A stretch of DNA of 19,766 bases from Gallionellales bacterium UBA7399 (GTDB lineage: Bacteria; Pseudomonadota; Gammaproteobacteria; Burkholderiales; Gallionellaceae). This document shows, one piece after another, positions 1 through 7,675 of the stretch. The notes beneath the pieces are model-generated. The model ran no database searches. It saw nothing but the letters and a program-made list of their open reading frames with translations, and had not been told where the DNA came from. How positions within the stretch are numbered: position 1 is the first letter of the stretch; every line of letters starts with the position of its first letter. The position numbers were made by a program, and so were the translations under genes. The stretch covers positions 358 to 20,123 of the forward strand of contig DKNB01000077.1 of assembly GCA_002470125.1 (NCBI GenBank), written 5' to 3'.

Positions 1-456
1 ATCGGTCAGCCTCTGCTGACATTCTTTGGCATTAGCATCAACTCATTCCGCATAGCGGGTGGCATCCTGCTGATGCTAATGGCCCTCAAGATGCTAAACG
101 GCAACCTCTATACCTCCATTGTGGACGAGGGCGACAGTGTCGAGGGCGAGAGGAGCTCAATACAGGCCGCCGTGCCCCTGTCCACCCCGCTGTTGGCTGG
201 CCCCGGCTCAATCAGTGCGGTCATTCTGGAGGCGCACAAGGCGCGGGGAATCGAGCACTACCTCATCATGAGCATGGAGATTATCTTGCTTAGCGTAACG
301 GTTTGGCTGACATTTCTTATTGCGCCGTGGATTGCAAAACACATAGGACGCATAGGGATCAATATATTCATTCGACTGATGGGCTTAATACTCGCCGCCA
401 TCGCGGTTGAATTTATTGTGGGCGGCATGCGCAGCATGTTCCCCGTGCTGGGATAA
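1..456 (+). CDS. MarC-family integral membrane protein (3' part)
   Basis: The reading frame is open from base 1, so the gene starts before the window; the first ATG at 73 is internal. The visible 151 residues begin with a stretch ending FFGISINSFRIAGGILLM, then a charged loop (DEGDSVEGER), then the sequence PLSTPLLAGPGSISAVIL, which is the hallmark second half of MarC/YchE/YhgN proteins. Two more hydrophobic segments follow (near IILLSVTVWLTFLIAPWIA and the C-terminal IRLMGLILAAIAVEFIVGG). MarC proteins are six-helix inner-membrane proteins; the name comes from multiple antibiotic resistance, but a resistance role was not upheld and the function is unknown. The gene converges on greB. Family assignment is strong; function is open. 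Confidence 0.88.
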   Translation: MGQPLLTFFGISINSFRIAGGILLMLMALKMLNGNLYTSIVDEGDSVEGERSSIQAAVPLSTPLLAGPGSISAVILEAHKARGIEHYLIMSMEIILLSVTVWLTFLIAPWIAKHIGRIGINIFIRLMGLILAAIAVEFIVGGMRSMFPVLG

Positions 457-458
457 CC

Positions 459-479
459 CACCCAGATCAGGACTGGGTG
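459..479. terminator. Weak hairpin between convergent marC-family gene and greB
   Basis: CACCCAG (459-465) pairs with CTGGGTG (473-479) around a 7-base loop, only 2 bases after the marC-family stop and 5 bases before the greB stop. Neither strand has a run of T after the stem, so it is not a classical intrinsic terminator. It may help end transcription of both convergent genes. Confidence 0.35.
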
Positions 480-484
480 ATGAC

Positions 485-1054
485 TCAGCGGTCCAGGCTA
501 ATCATTCGATAGGCGATCTCTACGACCAACAACTCTTCCACCCCGTCAGGGATGCGCAGCATTACCACGTCATTCGCACGAGCTTTTAGAAGGGCCTTAG
601 ACAAGGGGGACACCCAGCTAATAAGGCCGCGCCCAGCATCTGCCTCATCCACGCCAACTATGCTGTAGATGTTTTCTGTGCCACACCGCTTGCGCACGGT
701 GACCGTTGCACCGAAAAACACCTGATCGCACGATTCCCTTTGTGCTGGATCGACCACTGCCGCATTTTCTAGACGCTTTGAAAGAAAACGAATGCGCCGA
801 TCTATTTCACGGAGGCGCTTCTTTCCATAAATGTAATCGCCGTTTTCCGAACGATCGCCATTGGACGCGGCCCACGTAATTGTCTGAACCAACGTCGGTC
901 GCTCCGTTTTCCACAGCGCATCAAGCTCGTCCTTGAGACGCTTGTAGCCGGCAGGGGTGATGTAGTTTTTGATTCCTATTGGGAGAGAGAGGTCGGGTGG
1001 AGAGTCGTCCTCGTCAAGGCCTTCGTCCGCCTCCCTGACAAAGGCCTTACTCAT
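485..1054 (-). CDS. greB: Transcription elongation factor GreB
   Basis: This 189-residue protein has the Gre organisation. An acidic N-terminus is followed by the coiled-coil domain with the signature ASNGDRSENGDYIYGKKR and REIDRRIRFL. The C-terminal FKBP-like domain contains DQVFFGATVTV and ends with the core that binds RNA polymerase. The tip acidic residues expected in the D-x-x-E-N arrangement are present (GDRSENGDY). GreB enters the secondary channel of RNA polymerase and stimulates cleavage of backtracked RNA. YIYGKKRLREIDRR points to GreB rather than GreA. I chose the ATG at 1054 (MSKAFVRE) because family members start this way; an upstream ATG at 1090 would add 12 unrelated residues. 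No clear Shine-Dalgarno sequence precedes 1054. The gene lies 108 bp downstream of ssb on the same strand. Confidence 0.93.
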   Translation of the reverse strand: MSKAFVREADEGLDEDDSPPDLSLPIGIKNYITPAGYKRLKDELDALWKTERPTLVQTITWAASNGDRSENGDYIYGKKRLREIDRRIRFLSKRLENAAVVDPAQRESCDQVFFGATVTVRKRCGTENIYSIVGVDEADAGRGLISWVSPLSKALLKARANDVVMLRIPDGVEELLVVEIAYRMISLDR

Positions 1055-1162
1055 GATTGCTATTTGTTGGGATAGACTTTGCGGCACCAAGGGGGGGTCG
1101 AGCTAAGCGCCACGACTCGCCATCACAAATGGTATCCAATCCCAGGACTGGCACGGGTCTCA

Positions 1163-1624
1163 CTAGAATGGTATGTCGTCATCGAAGTTGTCGAAGCTGC
1201 CGCCCTTACCTGGGGCTGGCTTGCTGCTAGCCGGTGCACTCGCCGCCGAGGGAGTGGCCGCCTGCTTATCTATCACTTCAAAGGTACTGCCGCCAGTCTT
1301 GCTGGACAGCATTTGCATTTCATTGACGATGATGTCCGTGGTATATCGATCCTTGCCCTCCTTGTCCTGCCACTTGCGCGTGGCAAGCTTACCCTCGACA
1401 TAAATCATCGAGCCCTTCTTTAGGTACTCCCCAGCTATTTCAGCCAGGCGACGGTAGAAGGTCAGGTTGTGCCATTCTGTTTTCTCCTGCTTCTCTCCGC
1501 TCTTGTCCTTCCAGTTTTCGGAGGTGGCCAGGGTGGCGTTAGTTACCGCCTCGCCATTGGGCATGTAACGTGTCTCTGGATCCTTGCCTAGTCGCCCCAC
1601 CAAGATTACTTTATTTACTGACAT
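1163..1624 (-). CDS. ssb: Single-stranded DNA-binding protein SSB
   Basis: The protein has 153 residues. The N-terminal OB-fold (about 1-108) opens MSVNKVILVGRLGKDPE and carries aromatic DNA-stacking positions W38, W51 and W85, matching E. coli W40, W54 and W88. A flexible Ala/Pro/Ser/Gly-rich linker (about 120-143) leads to the acidic tip DNFDDDIPF, which docks partner proteins of replication, recombination and repair. SSB works as a tetramer coating single-stranded DNA. The start codon lies 1 base after the MFS stop codon, and a GAGAAAGGG sequence overlapping the end of the MFS gene serves as ribosome binding site. Translation is therefore probably coupled to the transporter gene. Confidence 0.97.
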   Translation of the reverse strand: MSVNKVILVGRLGKDPETRYMPNGEAVTNATLATSENWKDKSGEKQEKTEWHNLTFYRRLAEIAGEYLKKGSMIYVEGKLATRKWQDKEGKDRYTTDIIVNEMQMLSSKTGGSTFEVIDKQAATPSAASAPASSKPAPGKGGSFDNFDDDIPF

Positions 1625-1625
1625 G

Positions 1626-3005
1626 TCATCCCTTTCTCACTAAATTGTCTACCGCACTCTCATCAAAGCCACTCATGTCCACCTTAAGGCAAGCCATGCA
1701 TTCTGCCGGCACCACCATAGCCTCACGCACTCCCTGTAGTTGCATCAGGCGTTGCTGCAAGGCGGCCCCCGCGTGATCATCCATCTCGGGCAGCGGGTAC
1801 ATTTTGGTGCGCACCGCTGCAGGGGGTTGCATAGCTCTGGCCACCAGCAACCACAGCAGCAGCAGGCCCGCCGCGAACAAAAACACCGCATCACCGCCAA
1901 GGTATTGCATCACAAGGCCGCCCCCGATTGCACCAAAAAATGCACCGAGAAACTGCATGCTACTGTAGACACCCATTGCTGTGCCCTTGGCTGCCAGCGG
2001 TGCAATCTTGCTGATCATCGAGGGCAGCGTTGCCTCGAGCACGTTGAAGGCCGTAAAAAACAACAGCAACGACAATACCACACCCCACACACTCCCTTGC
2101 GTCAGCATCAATGATAGTTGAGCCAGGGATGCCAGTCCAATCGCACCCACAAACACCTGCTTCATCTTTGCTTTTTTTTCTGCGGCGATAATGGGCGGCA
2201 CCATCAGCACCAACGCCAACAACATCACCGGCAGGTAGACCTTCCAGTGCTCCCCGATCTCCAGTCCATTCTTTTTGAGCACAAATGGGACCTGCATAAA
2301 CACAGACATCAAGATCGCGTGCAGGGAAAAAATGCCGAAATCGAGTCGCAACAAGTCCTTGTTGCGCAACACGTCACCAAATCGGTGGCTACTCGCCCCG
2401 GAGCCAGAGTGGAAGCGTGTAATAGCGGGGTTTGGAATTACAAGCGCCACGAACAGCATGGCCAGCAGCGCCAGCAAGCCGGTTAAGGCAAAGATCCCGG
2501 GCACACCTATCGCCTGGTACAACATCGGCGCCAGCACCAGGGATATCGAAAAAGTGATGCCAATGGTGATGCCGATCATCGCCATCGCTTTGGTGCGAAC
2601 CTCCTCGCGCGTGAGGTCGGCAGTGAGCGCCATGACCGCGGCATTAATCGCCCCAGCGCCTTGGATCGCTCGCCCAGCTATCACCCAGTAGATGTTGTCG
2701 GCCGAGGCTGCAACGAAGCTTCCTAATGCGAACAGGAGCAGCCCCGCATAAATTACCGGCTTGCGTCCGTACCGATCCGACATCCAGCCCGCCGGGATCT
2801 GCAGTACGGCCTGGGTGAGGCCGTAGGCGCCAATGGCAATCCCCGTGAGGATGTGACTTTCGCCACCCGGAAGCCCCTCTGCAGCGTACAGCGCAAACAC
2901 TGGCAGGATAATAAACAAGCCCAGCATACGTAAACCATAGATGCCAGCCAGCCCCATGCTTGCGCGCCGCTCAAGTGACGTCATGGAATCAGGTGTGTGT
3001 CTCAT
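1626..3005 (-). CDS. MFS transporter with C-terminal soluble extension
   Basis: This is a 459-residue major facilitator superfamily protein of the drug:proton antiporter type. The loop motif GWMSDRYGRKPVI between helices 2 and 3 is the canonical MFS motif A, and RAIQGAGAI matches the helix-4 motif. About twelve hydrophobic segments fill residues 18-390. Residues about 390-459 form a soluble tail (KMYPLPEMDDHAG ... LKVDMSGFDE) that looks like a small alpha/beta domain. From memory, MFS proteins encoded beside ssb and uvrA in beta- and gammaproteobacteria share such a tail. The substrate is unknown. The tail holds a CMAC sequence near residues 436-439. The start at 3005 is uncertain; an in-frame ATG at 2984 is equally plausible, and neither has a good Shine-Dalgarno sequence. 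Confidence 0.9.
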   Translation of the reverse strand: MRHTPDSMTSLERRASMGLAGIYGLRMLGLFIILPVFALYAAEGLPGGESHILTGIAIGAYGLTQAVLQIPAGWMSDRYGRKPVIYAGLLLFALGSFVAASADNIYWVIAGRAIQGAGAINAAVMALTADLTREEVRTKAMAMIGITIGITFSISLVLAPMLYQAIGVPGIFALTGLLALLAMLFVALVIPNPAITRFHSGSGASSHRFGDVLRNKDLLRLDFGIFSLHAILMSVFMQVPFVLKKNGLEIGEHWKVYLPVMLLALVLMVPPIIAAEKKAKMKQVFVGAIGLASLAQLSLMLTQGSVWGVVLSLLLFFTAFNVLEATLPSMISKIAPLAAKGTAMGVYSSMQFLGAFFGAIGGGLVMQYLGGDAVFLFAAGLLLLWLLVARAMQPPAAVRTKMYPLPEMDDHAGAALQQRLMQLQGVREAMVVPAECMACLKVDMSGFDESAVDNLVRKG

Positions 3006-3073
3006 ATTGAAGTTTTTAAAGCGCTAGAAATCGCGTATATTAGCAGGTTTGGCGCAACCGTACGGTAACCGAC
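3006..3073. promoter_or_regulatory. Divergent control region between the MFS gene and uvrA
   Basis: The 68 bp between divergent starts must hold promoters for both units. The only -10-like core is TATATT at 3036-3041 (+), whose complement also reads as a -10-like TAATAT on the other strand. I see no convincing -35 at proper spacing for either direction. A perfect 10-bp palindrome, ACCGTACGGT, lies at 3057-3066 just before the uvrA start. I see no CTGT-N8-ACAG LexA box. Confidence 0.4.
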
Positions 3074-5899
3074 ATGGACAGCATTAAGATACGTGGCGCA
3101 CGCACGCACAACCTAAAAAATATCAGCCTGGATCTGCCACGCAACCAGCTTGTGGTCATCACTGGGCTGTCTGGGTCGGGCAAGTCCTCCCTCGCTTTTG
3201 ATACCCTGTATGCCGAAGGACAACGACGCTATGTCGAGTCCCTCTCCGCTTACGCACGTCAGTTCTTGCAACTGATGCCCAAGCCGGACGTGGACCTAAT
3301 CGAGGGACTGTCACCCGCCATCGCCATTGAGCAGAAGGCCACCTCACACAATCCCCGATCCACGGTCGGCACGGTGACAGAGATCCACGACTACCTACGC
3401 CTATTGTTTGCGCGCGCGGGCGATCCCTACTGCCCGCAGCACGACCTCGCGCTACAGGCTCAGAGCGTTGGGCAGATGGTGGATCACGTCCTGCAGCTAC
3501 CCCAAGATACGCGCATCATGATCCTCTCCCCGCTGGTTATAGAGCGCAAGGGGGAGCAGCTCGACCTGTTTGACGAGTTGCGTGCGCAGGGCTTTGTGCG
3601 ACTACGTATTAATGGCACCGTGCACGAGATGGATAGCCTGCCCGCGCTGCCCAAGAACAAGAAGCACACCGTCGAGGTCGTGGTGGATCGGCTGAAGGTT
3701 AGCTTGGACAACAAGCAACGCCTAGCGGAATCGTTCGAGACCGCCTTGCGTCATGCAGATGGTCGGGCGGTGGCGGTCGAGATTGACAGCGGCAAAGAGC
3801 ACATGTTTTCCGCTAAGTTTGCCTGCCCAATCTGTAGCTACTCTCTGCCCGAGCTGGAGCCCCGTCTGTTCTCGTTTAACAACCCCATGGGGGCCTGCCC
3901 GAAGTGCGACGGCCTGGGCAGCATTGACTTCTTTGATCCGAAACGAATTGTGGCCTTCCCACAGCTGTCGCTGAGCTCCGGATCGATCAAGGGCTGGGAC
4001 CGACGCAACCAGTTTTACTACCAGATGCTAGACAGCCTAGCCAAGCATTACAATTTTGACCTAGAGCGTCCATTCGAAAGTCTGCCCGAGGCGGTACAGC
4101 AGATCATTCTATACGGCAGCAACAATGAACTGATCTCGTTCAGCTACCTGAACGAGCGCGGCAAACCGGCGCTGCGCGAGCATGCATTTGAGGGTATCGT
4201 CAACAACTTAGAGCGGCGCTATAAGGAAACCACCTCCTCTGCGGTACGCGAGGAACTGGCGAAGTATCTCAACACCTGCCTGTGCCCTGAGTGCAAGGGC
4301 ACGCGCCTGCGTCTCGAGGCCCGCAATGTCCGCATCGCGGACCGTGCCATCTATGAGCTTAGCGCTCTACCCCTCAAACAGGCACTGATCTTCTTTCAGC
4401 AGGTCACCCTGCCGGGCCACAAGCAAGCCATCGCCGAGAGGATTGTGCACGAAATTGCCAGTCGTCTGACCTTCCTTAACAACGTCGGGTTGGAGTACCT
4501 GTCACTCGATCGTTCGGCCGAGAGCCTGTCGGGTGGCGAGTCGCAACGCATCCGCCTGGCCTCGCAAATTGGCTCCGGCCTGACTGGCGTGATGTACGTA
4601 TTGGACGAGCCGTCGATTGGGTTACACCAACGCGACAACGATCGTCTGTTGGGTACACTAAAGCGACTACGGGACATGGGCAACAGTGTGATTGTGGTAG
4701 AGCATGACGCGGACGCCATTCAGGCTGCAGACTACGTTGTGGACATGGGGCCCGGGGCTGGTGAGCACGGCGGTCTGGTGGTTGCACAAGGCACGCCGCA
4801 AGAGGTGTGTGCCAATCCAAAGTCACTGACCGGCGACTATCTCTCCGGTCGACGCCACATCGAAACCCCAACCCAGTACCTCGCCCCCAACCCGGAGCGG
4901 ATACTGCAAATTCAGGGCGCGTGCGGCAACAACTTAAAAGATCTCACGCTGAGCCTACCGGTTGGTTTGTTGGTTTGCGTTACCGGCGTGTCCGGTTCCG
5001 GCAAGTCGACTCTGATCAACGACACTTTGTACCACGCTGTTGCACAGCACCTCTACGGTAAAAACGTTGAGCCCGCACCCTTTGTCAAGATCGAGGGGCT
5101 AGACTTCTTTGACAAGGTCATTAACGTTGACCAGTCACCCATCGGACGCACCCCCCGCTCCAATCCCGCCACCTACACCGGACTATTTACCCCAATCCGA
5201 GAGCTGTTTGCGGGGGTGCCACAGTCCCGTGAGCGTGGTTACGGGCCTGGCAGATTTTCGTTCAACGTCAAGGGCGGTCGCTGCGAATCATGTCAGGGGG
5301 ATGGCGTGATCAAGGTCGAGATGCACTTCCTCCCAGACCTCTATGTGCCGTGCGATGTGTGCCGCAGCATGCGCTACAATCGTGAGACGCTCGAAGTGCA
5401 GTATAAGGGTCACAACATCCACCAAATTTTACAGATGACCGTGGAGCATGCGCATGAATTCTTTAAGCCGGTGCCTGTCATCGCACGCAAACTGCAGACC
5501 ATGCTCGACGTGGGCCTGGGTTACATCACACTAGGGCAGAGCGCCACCACACTGTCCGGCGGAGAGGCGCAACGCATCAAGCTATCGCTAGAACTATCCA
5601 AACGCGACACCGGGCGCACACTCTATATATTAGACGAGCCCACAACCGGGCTACACTTTCACGATATCGCATTGCTTTTAAAGGTTATTCAGACGCTTCG
5701 CGCCCAGGGAAATACCGTGGTCATCATCGAACACAACCTGGACGTCATCAAGACCGCTGACTGGGTCATTGATCTGGGTCCGGAGGGGGGCGAGGGGGGT
5801 GGATACATCATCGCGGAGGGCTCGCCTTATGACATTTCCACCAACAAAAACAGTGTTACCGGCGCCTATTTAAAAAATATATTAACAATAATCAAATAG
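3074..5899 (+). CDS. uvrA: UvrABC excinuclease subunit UvrA
   Basis: The 941-residue protein is full length for UvrA, the damage-recognising ATPase of nucleotide excision repair. The first ATPase half has Walker A GLSGSGKS (31-38), zinc module 1 (C251, C254, C275, C278), an extra CPEC pair (404-407), ABC signature LSGGES (485-490) and Walker B VLDEPS (509-514). The second half has Walker A GVSGSGKS (638-645), zinc module 2 (C737, C740, C760, C763), signature LSGGEA (827-832) and Walker B ILDEPTTG. The Gly usually found just after the last zinc cysteines (C-x-G-x-R) is Ser here (CRSMRYN). UvrA dimers load UvrB at lesions. The start has only a weak ribosome binding site (ACGGTAAC). No LexA box is visible, so SOS control is not supported by the sequence. 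Confidence 0.97.
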   Translation: MDSIKIRGARTHNLKNISLDLPRNQLVVITGLSGSGKSSLAFDTLYAEGQRRYVESLSAYARQFLQLMPKPDVDLIEGLSPAIAIEQKATSHNPRSTVGTVTEIHDYLRLLFARAGDPYCPQHDLALQAQSVGQMVDHVLQLPQDTRIMILSPLVIERKGEQLDLFDELRAQGFVRLRINGTVHEMDSLPALPKNKKHTVEVVVDRLKVSLDNKQRLAESFETALRHADGRAVAVEIDSGKEHMFSAKFACPICSYSLPELEPRLFSFNNPMGACPKCDGLGSIDFFDPKRIVAFPQLSLSSGSIKGWDRRNQFYYQMLDSLAKHYNFDLERPFESLPEAVQQIILYGSNNELISFSYLNERGKPALREHAFEGIVNNLERRYKETTSSAVREELAKYLNTCLCPECKGTRLRLEARNVRIADRAIYELSALPLKQALIFFQQVTLPGHKQAIAERIVHEIASRLTFLNNVGLEYLSLDRSAESLSGGESQRIRLASQIGSGLTGVMYVLDEPSIGLHQRDNDRLLGTLKRLRDMGNSVIVVEHDADAIQAADYVVDMGPGAGEHGGLVVAQGTPQEVCANPKSLTGDYLSGRRHIETPTQYLAPNPERILQIQGACGNNLKDLTLSLPVGLLVCVTGVSGSGKSTLINDTLYHAVAQHLYGKNVEPAPFVKIEGLDFFDKVINVDQSPIGRTPRSNPATYTGLFTPIRELFAGVPQSRERGYGPGRFSFNVKGGRCESCQGDGVIKVEMHFLPDLYVPCDVCRSMRYNRETLEVQYKGHNIHQILQMTVEHAHEFFKPVPVIARKLQTMLDVGLGYITLGQSATTLSGGEAQRIKLSLELSKRDTGRTLYILDEPTTGLHFHDIALLLKVIQTLRAQGNTVVIIEHNLDVIKTADWVIDLGPEGGEGGGYIIAEGSPYDISTNKNSVTGAYLKNILTIIK

Positions 5900-6107
5900 T
5901 TAATAATTTTCACAATCGCACCTATAAACCATAAAAAAAGTGTGTGTACTTAGCGCACTGGACTGTCATAAAAATATATAAATATTCTTTGCAACACCCA
6001 TTAAAATTATGTTACCCTGAACCAGCTGTTAGATGTTTCTAAGAGCCCCCGCGGAACGATACGAGTGGGTTTATCTTATTTATTTTATTTACATTAGAGG
6101 AGTAATA
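5900..6107 (+). promoter_or_regulatory. AT-rich leader and promoter region of the 6108 gene
   Basis: These 208 bp contain no gene and are strikingly AT-rich compared with both sides, with runs such as ATAAAAATATATAAATATTC around 5968-5987. They must hold the promoter of the downstream secreted-protein gene. The possible elements are weak: TTGCAA at 5989-5994, and TATGTT (6008-6013) or TACCCT (6013-6018), with imperfect spacing or match. I therefore make no exact promoter call. No hairpin with a T-run follows uvrA, so readthrough from uvrA cannot be excluded. The segment ends with a strong ribosome binding site, AGAGGAG (6096-6102). Confidence 0.4.
6096..6102 (+). promoter_or_regulatory. Ribosome binding site deciding the 6108 start
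   Basis: AGAGGAG lies 5 bases before ATG 6108 and 8 bases before ATG 6111. It rules out the longer in-frame reading from 6033, whose first 25 residues (FLRAPAERYEW...) would also bury the signal peptide. Confidence 0.8.
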
Positions 6108-7061
6108 ATGATGCGCAGAGTTAACTCACTGGCACTACTGCTTGCTATTAGTTCCCCGGTGGCCATGGCATATGATGGACCACATGCTCAATACAATTTT
6201 CTTCCTGCCTCGGGTGGATTCGCATCTGACCCACAAGCTGGCCACATAAACACAGACAGGTCATTGAATGTTCCTGGAAACTACCCACCCGGTGGTGGTA
6301 ACCCACAACCTGCTTACCAGTTCGAGACCCAAGGTCAATACAACATTGGTAAGGCGTGGCTAGAGCAGTGGCAAAAAGAAGAGGGTGGCGCAGGCCAAGC
6401 CAGCTACCACGGCAAGCAAAACACTAAGTACACTCCAGACTACAAGACATTCCACGACTACGTAAACGGCAGACCTATCTATGACGAAAACTTCAGCGAA
6501 GCATGGGCTGGAAGTCGTTCAAATGGTACAGGAGGCTGCGTTGCTAGTGCCGCTCCTTATTGCGTAGCACCAGTAGAGACAGGTCTTGGTTACCACAAGG
6601 CAGAAACCAACGCGAGCAAGACCGTAACTCAACGTCATGGCATCGACAACGCTGACGCACGCGGTACCGGCACAAAGGTCTCAATGGTACAAATACCAGA
6701 GAACACAGACACACGCGCCGGAACAAGACCATCAAAGCTTAGGTTCCAGTACTCAATCGTGCCTGGCGGAAACTTTGTGGACGAGACTCGTCACGCTCAA
6801 ACTGCTGGATACACAAAGTTGGCACCTGAGGGCACATACCGCTATCAGTCACCAACCATCCTTTATAACGATGAGCACGCACACATCTACGTTGACGGTA
6901 GGCACTTTTCTGGAATCCATCTGCTGAACGGCAGCTACGGTTTCACAATTGGCCTGGATCTGTTGACACCAGGAAAGCATGACATCTGCATGAAGGTAGT
7001 GGATGAGTTCCATGAAGTGGTTGATATGGGAACGCAAGCATGCGTTGCTGTTACAGTTTAA
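6108..7061 (+). CDS. Secreted protein of unknown function with His/Cys C-terminal domain
   Basis: I do not recognise this protein as a named family. From the ATG at 6108 it has 317 residues; the adjacent ATG at 6111 is equally possible, and both are served by AGAGGAG at 6096-6102. Residues 1-21 are a signal peptide (MMRRVNSLALLL, cleavage probably after VAMA), so the product is exported. Residues 22-140 are rich in Gly, Pro, Tyr, Asn and His (for example PPGGGNPQPAY), and a Cys pair lies at 144 and 152. The last 65 residues (about 251-317) form a domain with DEHAHIYVDG, LLTPGKHDIC and GTQAC. This domain matches the C-terminal half of the protein encoded at 7330, including Cys294 and Cys312. 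The gene uses mostly TAC, AAC and TTC, which suggests high expression. It has its own promoter region and terminator. Confidence 0.75.
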   Translation: MMRRVNSLALLLAISSPVAMAYDGPHAQYNFLPASGGFASDPQAGHINTDRSLNVPGNYPPGGGNPQPAYQFETQGQYNIGKAWLEQWQKEEGGAGQASYHGKQNTKYTPDYKTFHDYVNGRPIYDENFSEAWAGSRSNGTGGCVASAAPYCVAPVETGLGYHKAETNASKTVTQRHGIDNADARGTGTKVSMVQIPENTDTRAGTRPSKLRFQYSIVPGGNFVDETRHAQTAGYTKLAPEGTYRYQSPTILYNDEHAHIYVDGRHFSGIHLLNGSYGFTIGLDLLTPGKHDICMKVVDEFHEVVDMGTQACVAVTV

Positions 7062-7123
7062 ATACCGCTTGATTATAAGCTAGGCTAGCCCGTAATATTT
7101 TTACCTGACTTACGAGCTAGATC

Positions 7124-7152
7124 AAAAAAGCCAGACCTAGTCTGGCTTTTTT
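7124..7152 (+). terminator. Intrinsic terminator after the 6108 gene
   Basis: GCCAGAC (7130-7136) pairs perfectly with GTCTGGC (7140-7146) around a CTA loop. Six A precede the stem and six T follow it (7147-7152), so it can act on either strand. It ends the transcript of the secreted-protein gene 63 bases after its stop. Its stem is nearly identical to the terminator at 8131-8159. Confidence 0.93.
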
Positions 7153-7223
7153 GTTGTCCAAAACTATTGCTGCCTTACAGCCTGGCTTGTTTGTTCACCG
7201 AGCGCTTGTATAGCATTTCTCCT

Positions 7224-7251
7224 GTGACACACCAAACGAACGTGCTATATT
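7224..7251 (+). promoter_or_regulatory. Sigma70-type promoter of the 7330-7676 gene pair
   Basis: GTGACA (7224-7229) matches the -35 consensus at five of six positions. A 16-bp spacer leads to TATATT (7246-7251). The -10 is preceded by TGC (7243-7245), which makes an extended -10 element. The predicted transcript starts near 7258 and has a leader of about 70 bases before ATG 7330. Because the terminator at 7124-7152 lies upstream, this is probably a separate transcription unit. Confidence 0.65.
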
Positions 7252-7316
7252 GACCCCACACTGGGAGTGGCCAGTGATCTTCGCCCAGTCAAAAATGGGT
7301 TTTCTCACTTACACCT

Positions 7317-7323
7317 AAGGAGG
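7317..7323 (+). promoter_or_regulatory. Perfect Shine-Dalgarno sequence of the 7330 gene
   Basis: AAGGAGG lies 6 bases before ATG 7330. It decides this start against a longer in-frame reading from a GTG at 7267, which would place 21 residues before the signal peptide. Confidence 0.88.
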
Positions 7324-7329
7324 AATGTC

Positions 7330-7671
7330 ATGCGCGTATTTAACTCACTAGCGATACTACTTTCACTTACTTTTGGCGTGCCGCTTGCGTTTGCTGCCGA
7401 TGCCTCGGTCACGATCTCCTCGCCAGCCGAGAACGCAAAGGTTAGCCACACATCAAAAGTTGATGTCTCCTATGAAGTTGCACCCGGGATGAGCGGTGAC
7501 CACGTGCATCTCTACGTGGACGAGATGGAGGCGGTGGTGCTGCGCAAGCTAAAGGGCGTGCACACACTCGACCCCCTGACCACGGGCAAGCACACCATAT
7601 GCATAAAGATCGTCAACAAGGGGCACACCCCCATCGGCACGCAGGCGTGCACACATGTGAACGCAGTCTGA
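7330..7671 (+). CDS. Small secreted domain protein, paralogous to C-terminus of the 6108 product
   Basis: The protein has 113 residues. Its signal peptide (MRVFNSLAILLSLTFGVPLAFA, residues 1-22) resembles that of the 6108 product in the NSLA-(I/L)-LL core. The mature part, about 91 residues, reads like an all-beta domain. It opens with SVTISSPAENAKV, then GDHVHLYVD (57-64), LTTGKHTIC (83-91) and GTQAC (103-107). H58, H60, C91 and C107 align with equivalent positions in the 6108 protein, and the two Cys probably form a disulfide. The pattern H-x-H-x-x-x-D ... G-K-H-T ... H recalls the uncharacterised DUF4399-type periplasmic domain and, more loosely, CopC-like beta sandwiches. This is from memory and tentative. 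Strong ribosome binding site and promoter. The membrane protein gene starts 4 bases after its stop. Confidence 0.8.
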   Translation: MRVFNSLAILLSLTFGVPLAFAADASVTISSPAENAKVSHTSKVDVSYEVAPGMSGDHVHLYVDEMEAVVLRKLKGVHTLDPLTTGKHTICIKIVNKGHTPIGTQACTHVNAV

Positions 7672-7675
7672 TAGC

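Noticed and set aside
1055..1162. Possible gene or terminator between ssb and greB
   Set aside because: The 108 bp have no small open frame with a ribosome binding site and no hairpin with a T-run, so greB is probably co-transcribed or has an unseen promoter.
1740..2691. Long + strand open frames opposite the MFS gene
   Set aside because: They are rich in Gln/His or low-complexity readings of the antisense strand, lack family features, and lie fully inside a clear MFS gene.
3006..3073. LexA (SOS) box for uvrA
   Set aside because: No CTGT-N8-ACAG or close variant is present in the divergent region.
6033..6107. N-terminal extension of the secreted-protein gene from an ATG at 6033
   Set aside because: The strong ribosome binding site and the signal peptide both point to the start at 6108 or 6111; the extension would hide the signal peptide and has no ribosome binding site of its own.
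7267..7329. GTG start at 7267 for the small secreted protein
   Set aside because: It lies within about 10 bases of the predicted transcription start, has no ribosome binding site, and would precede a complete signal peptide served by AAGGAGG.
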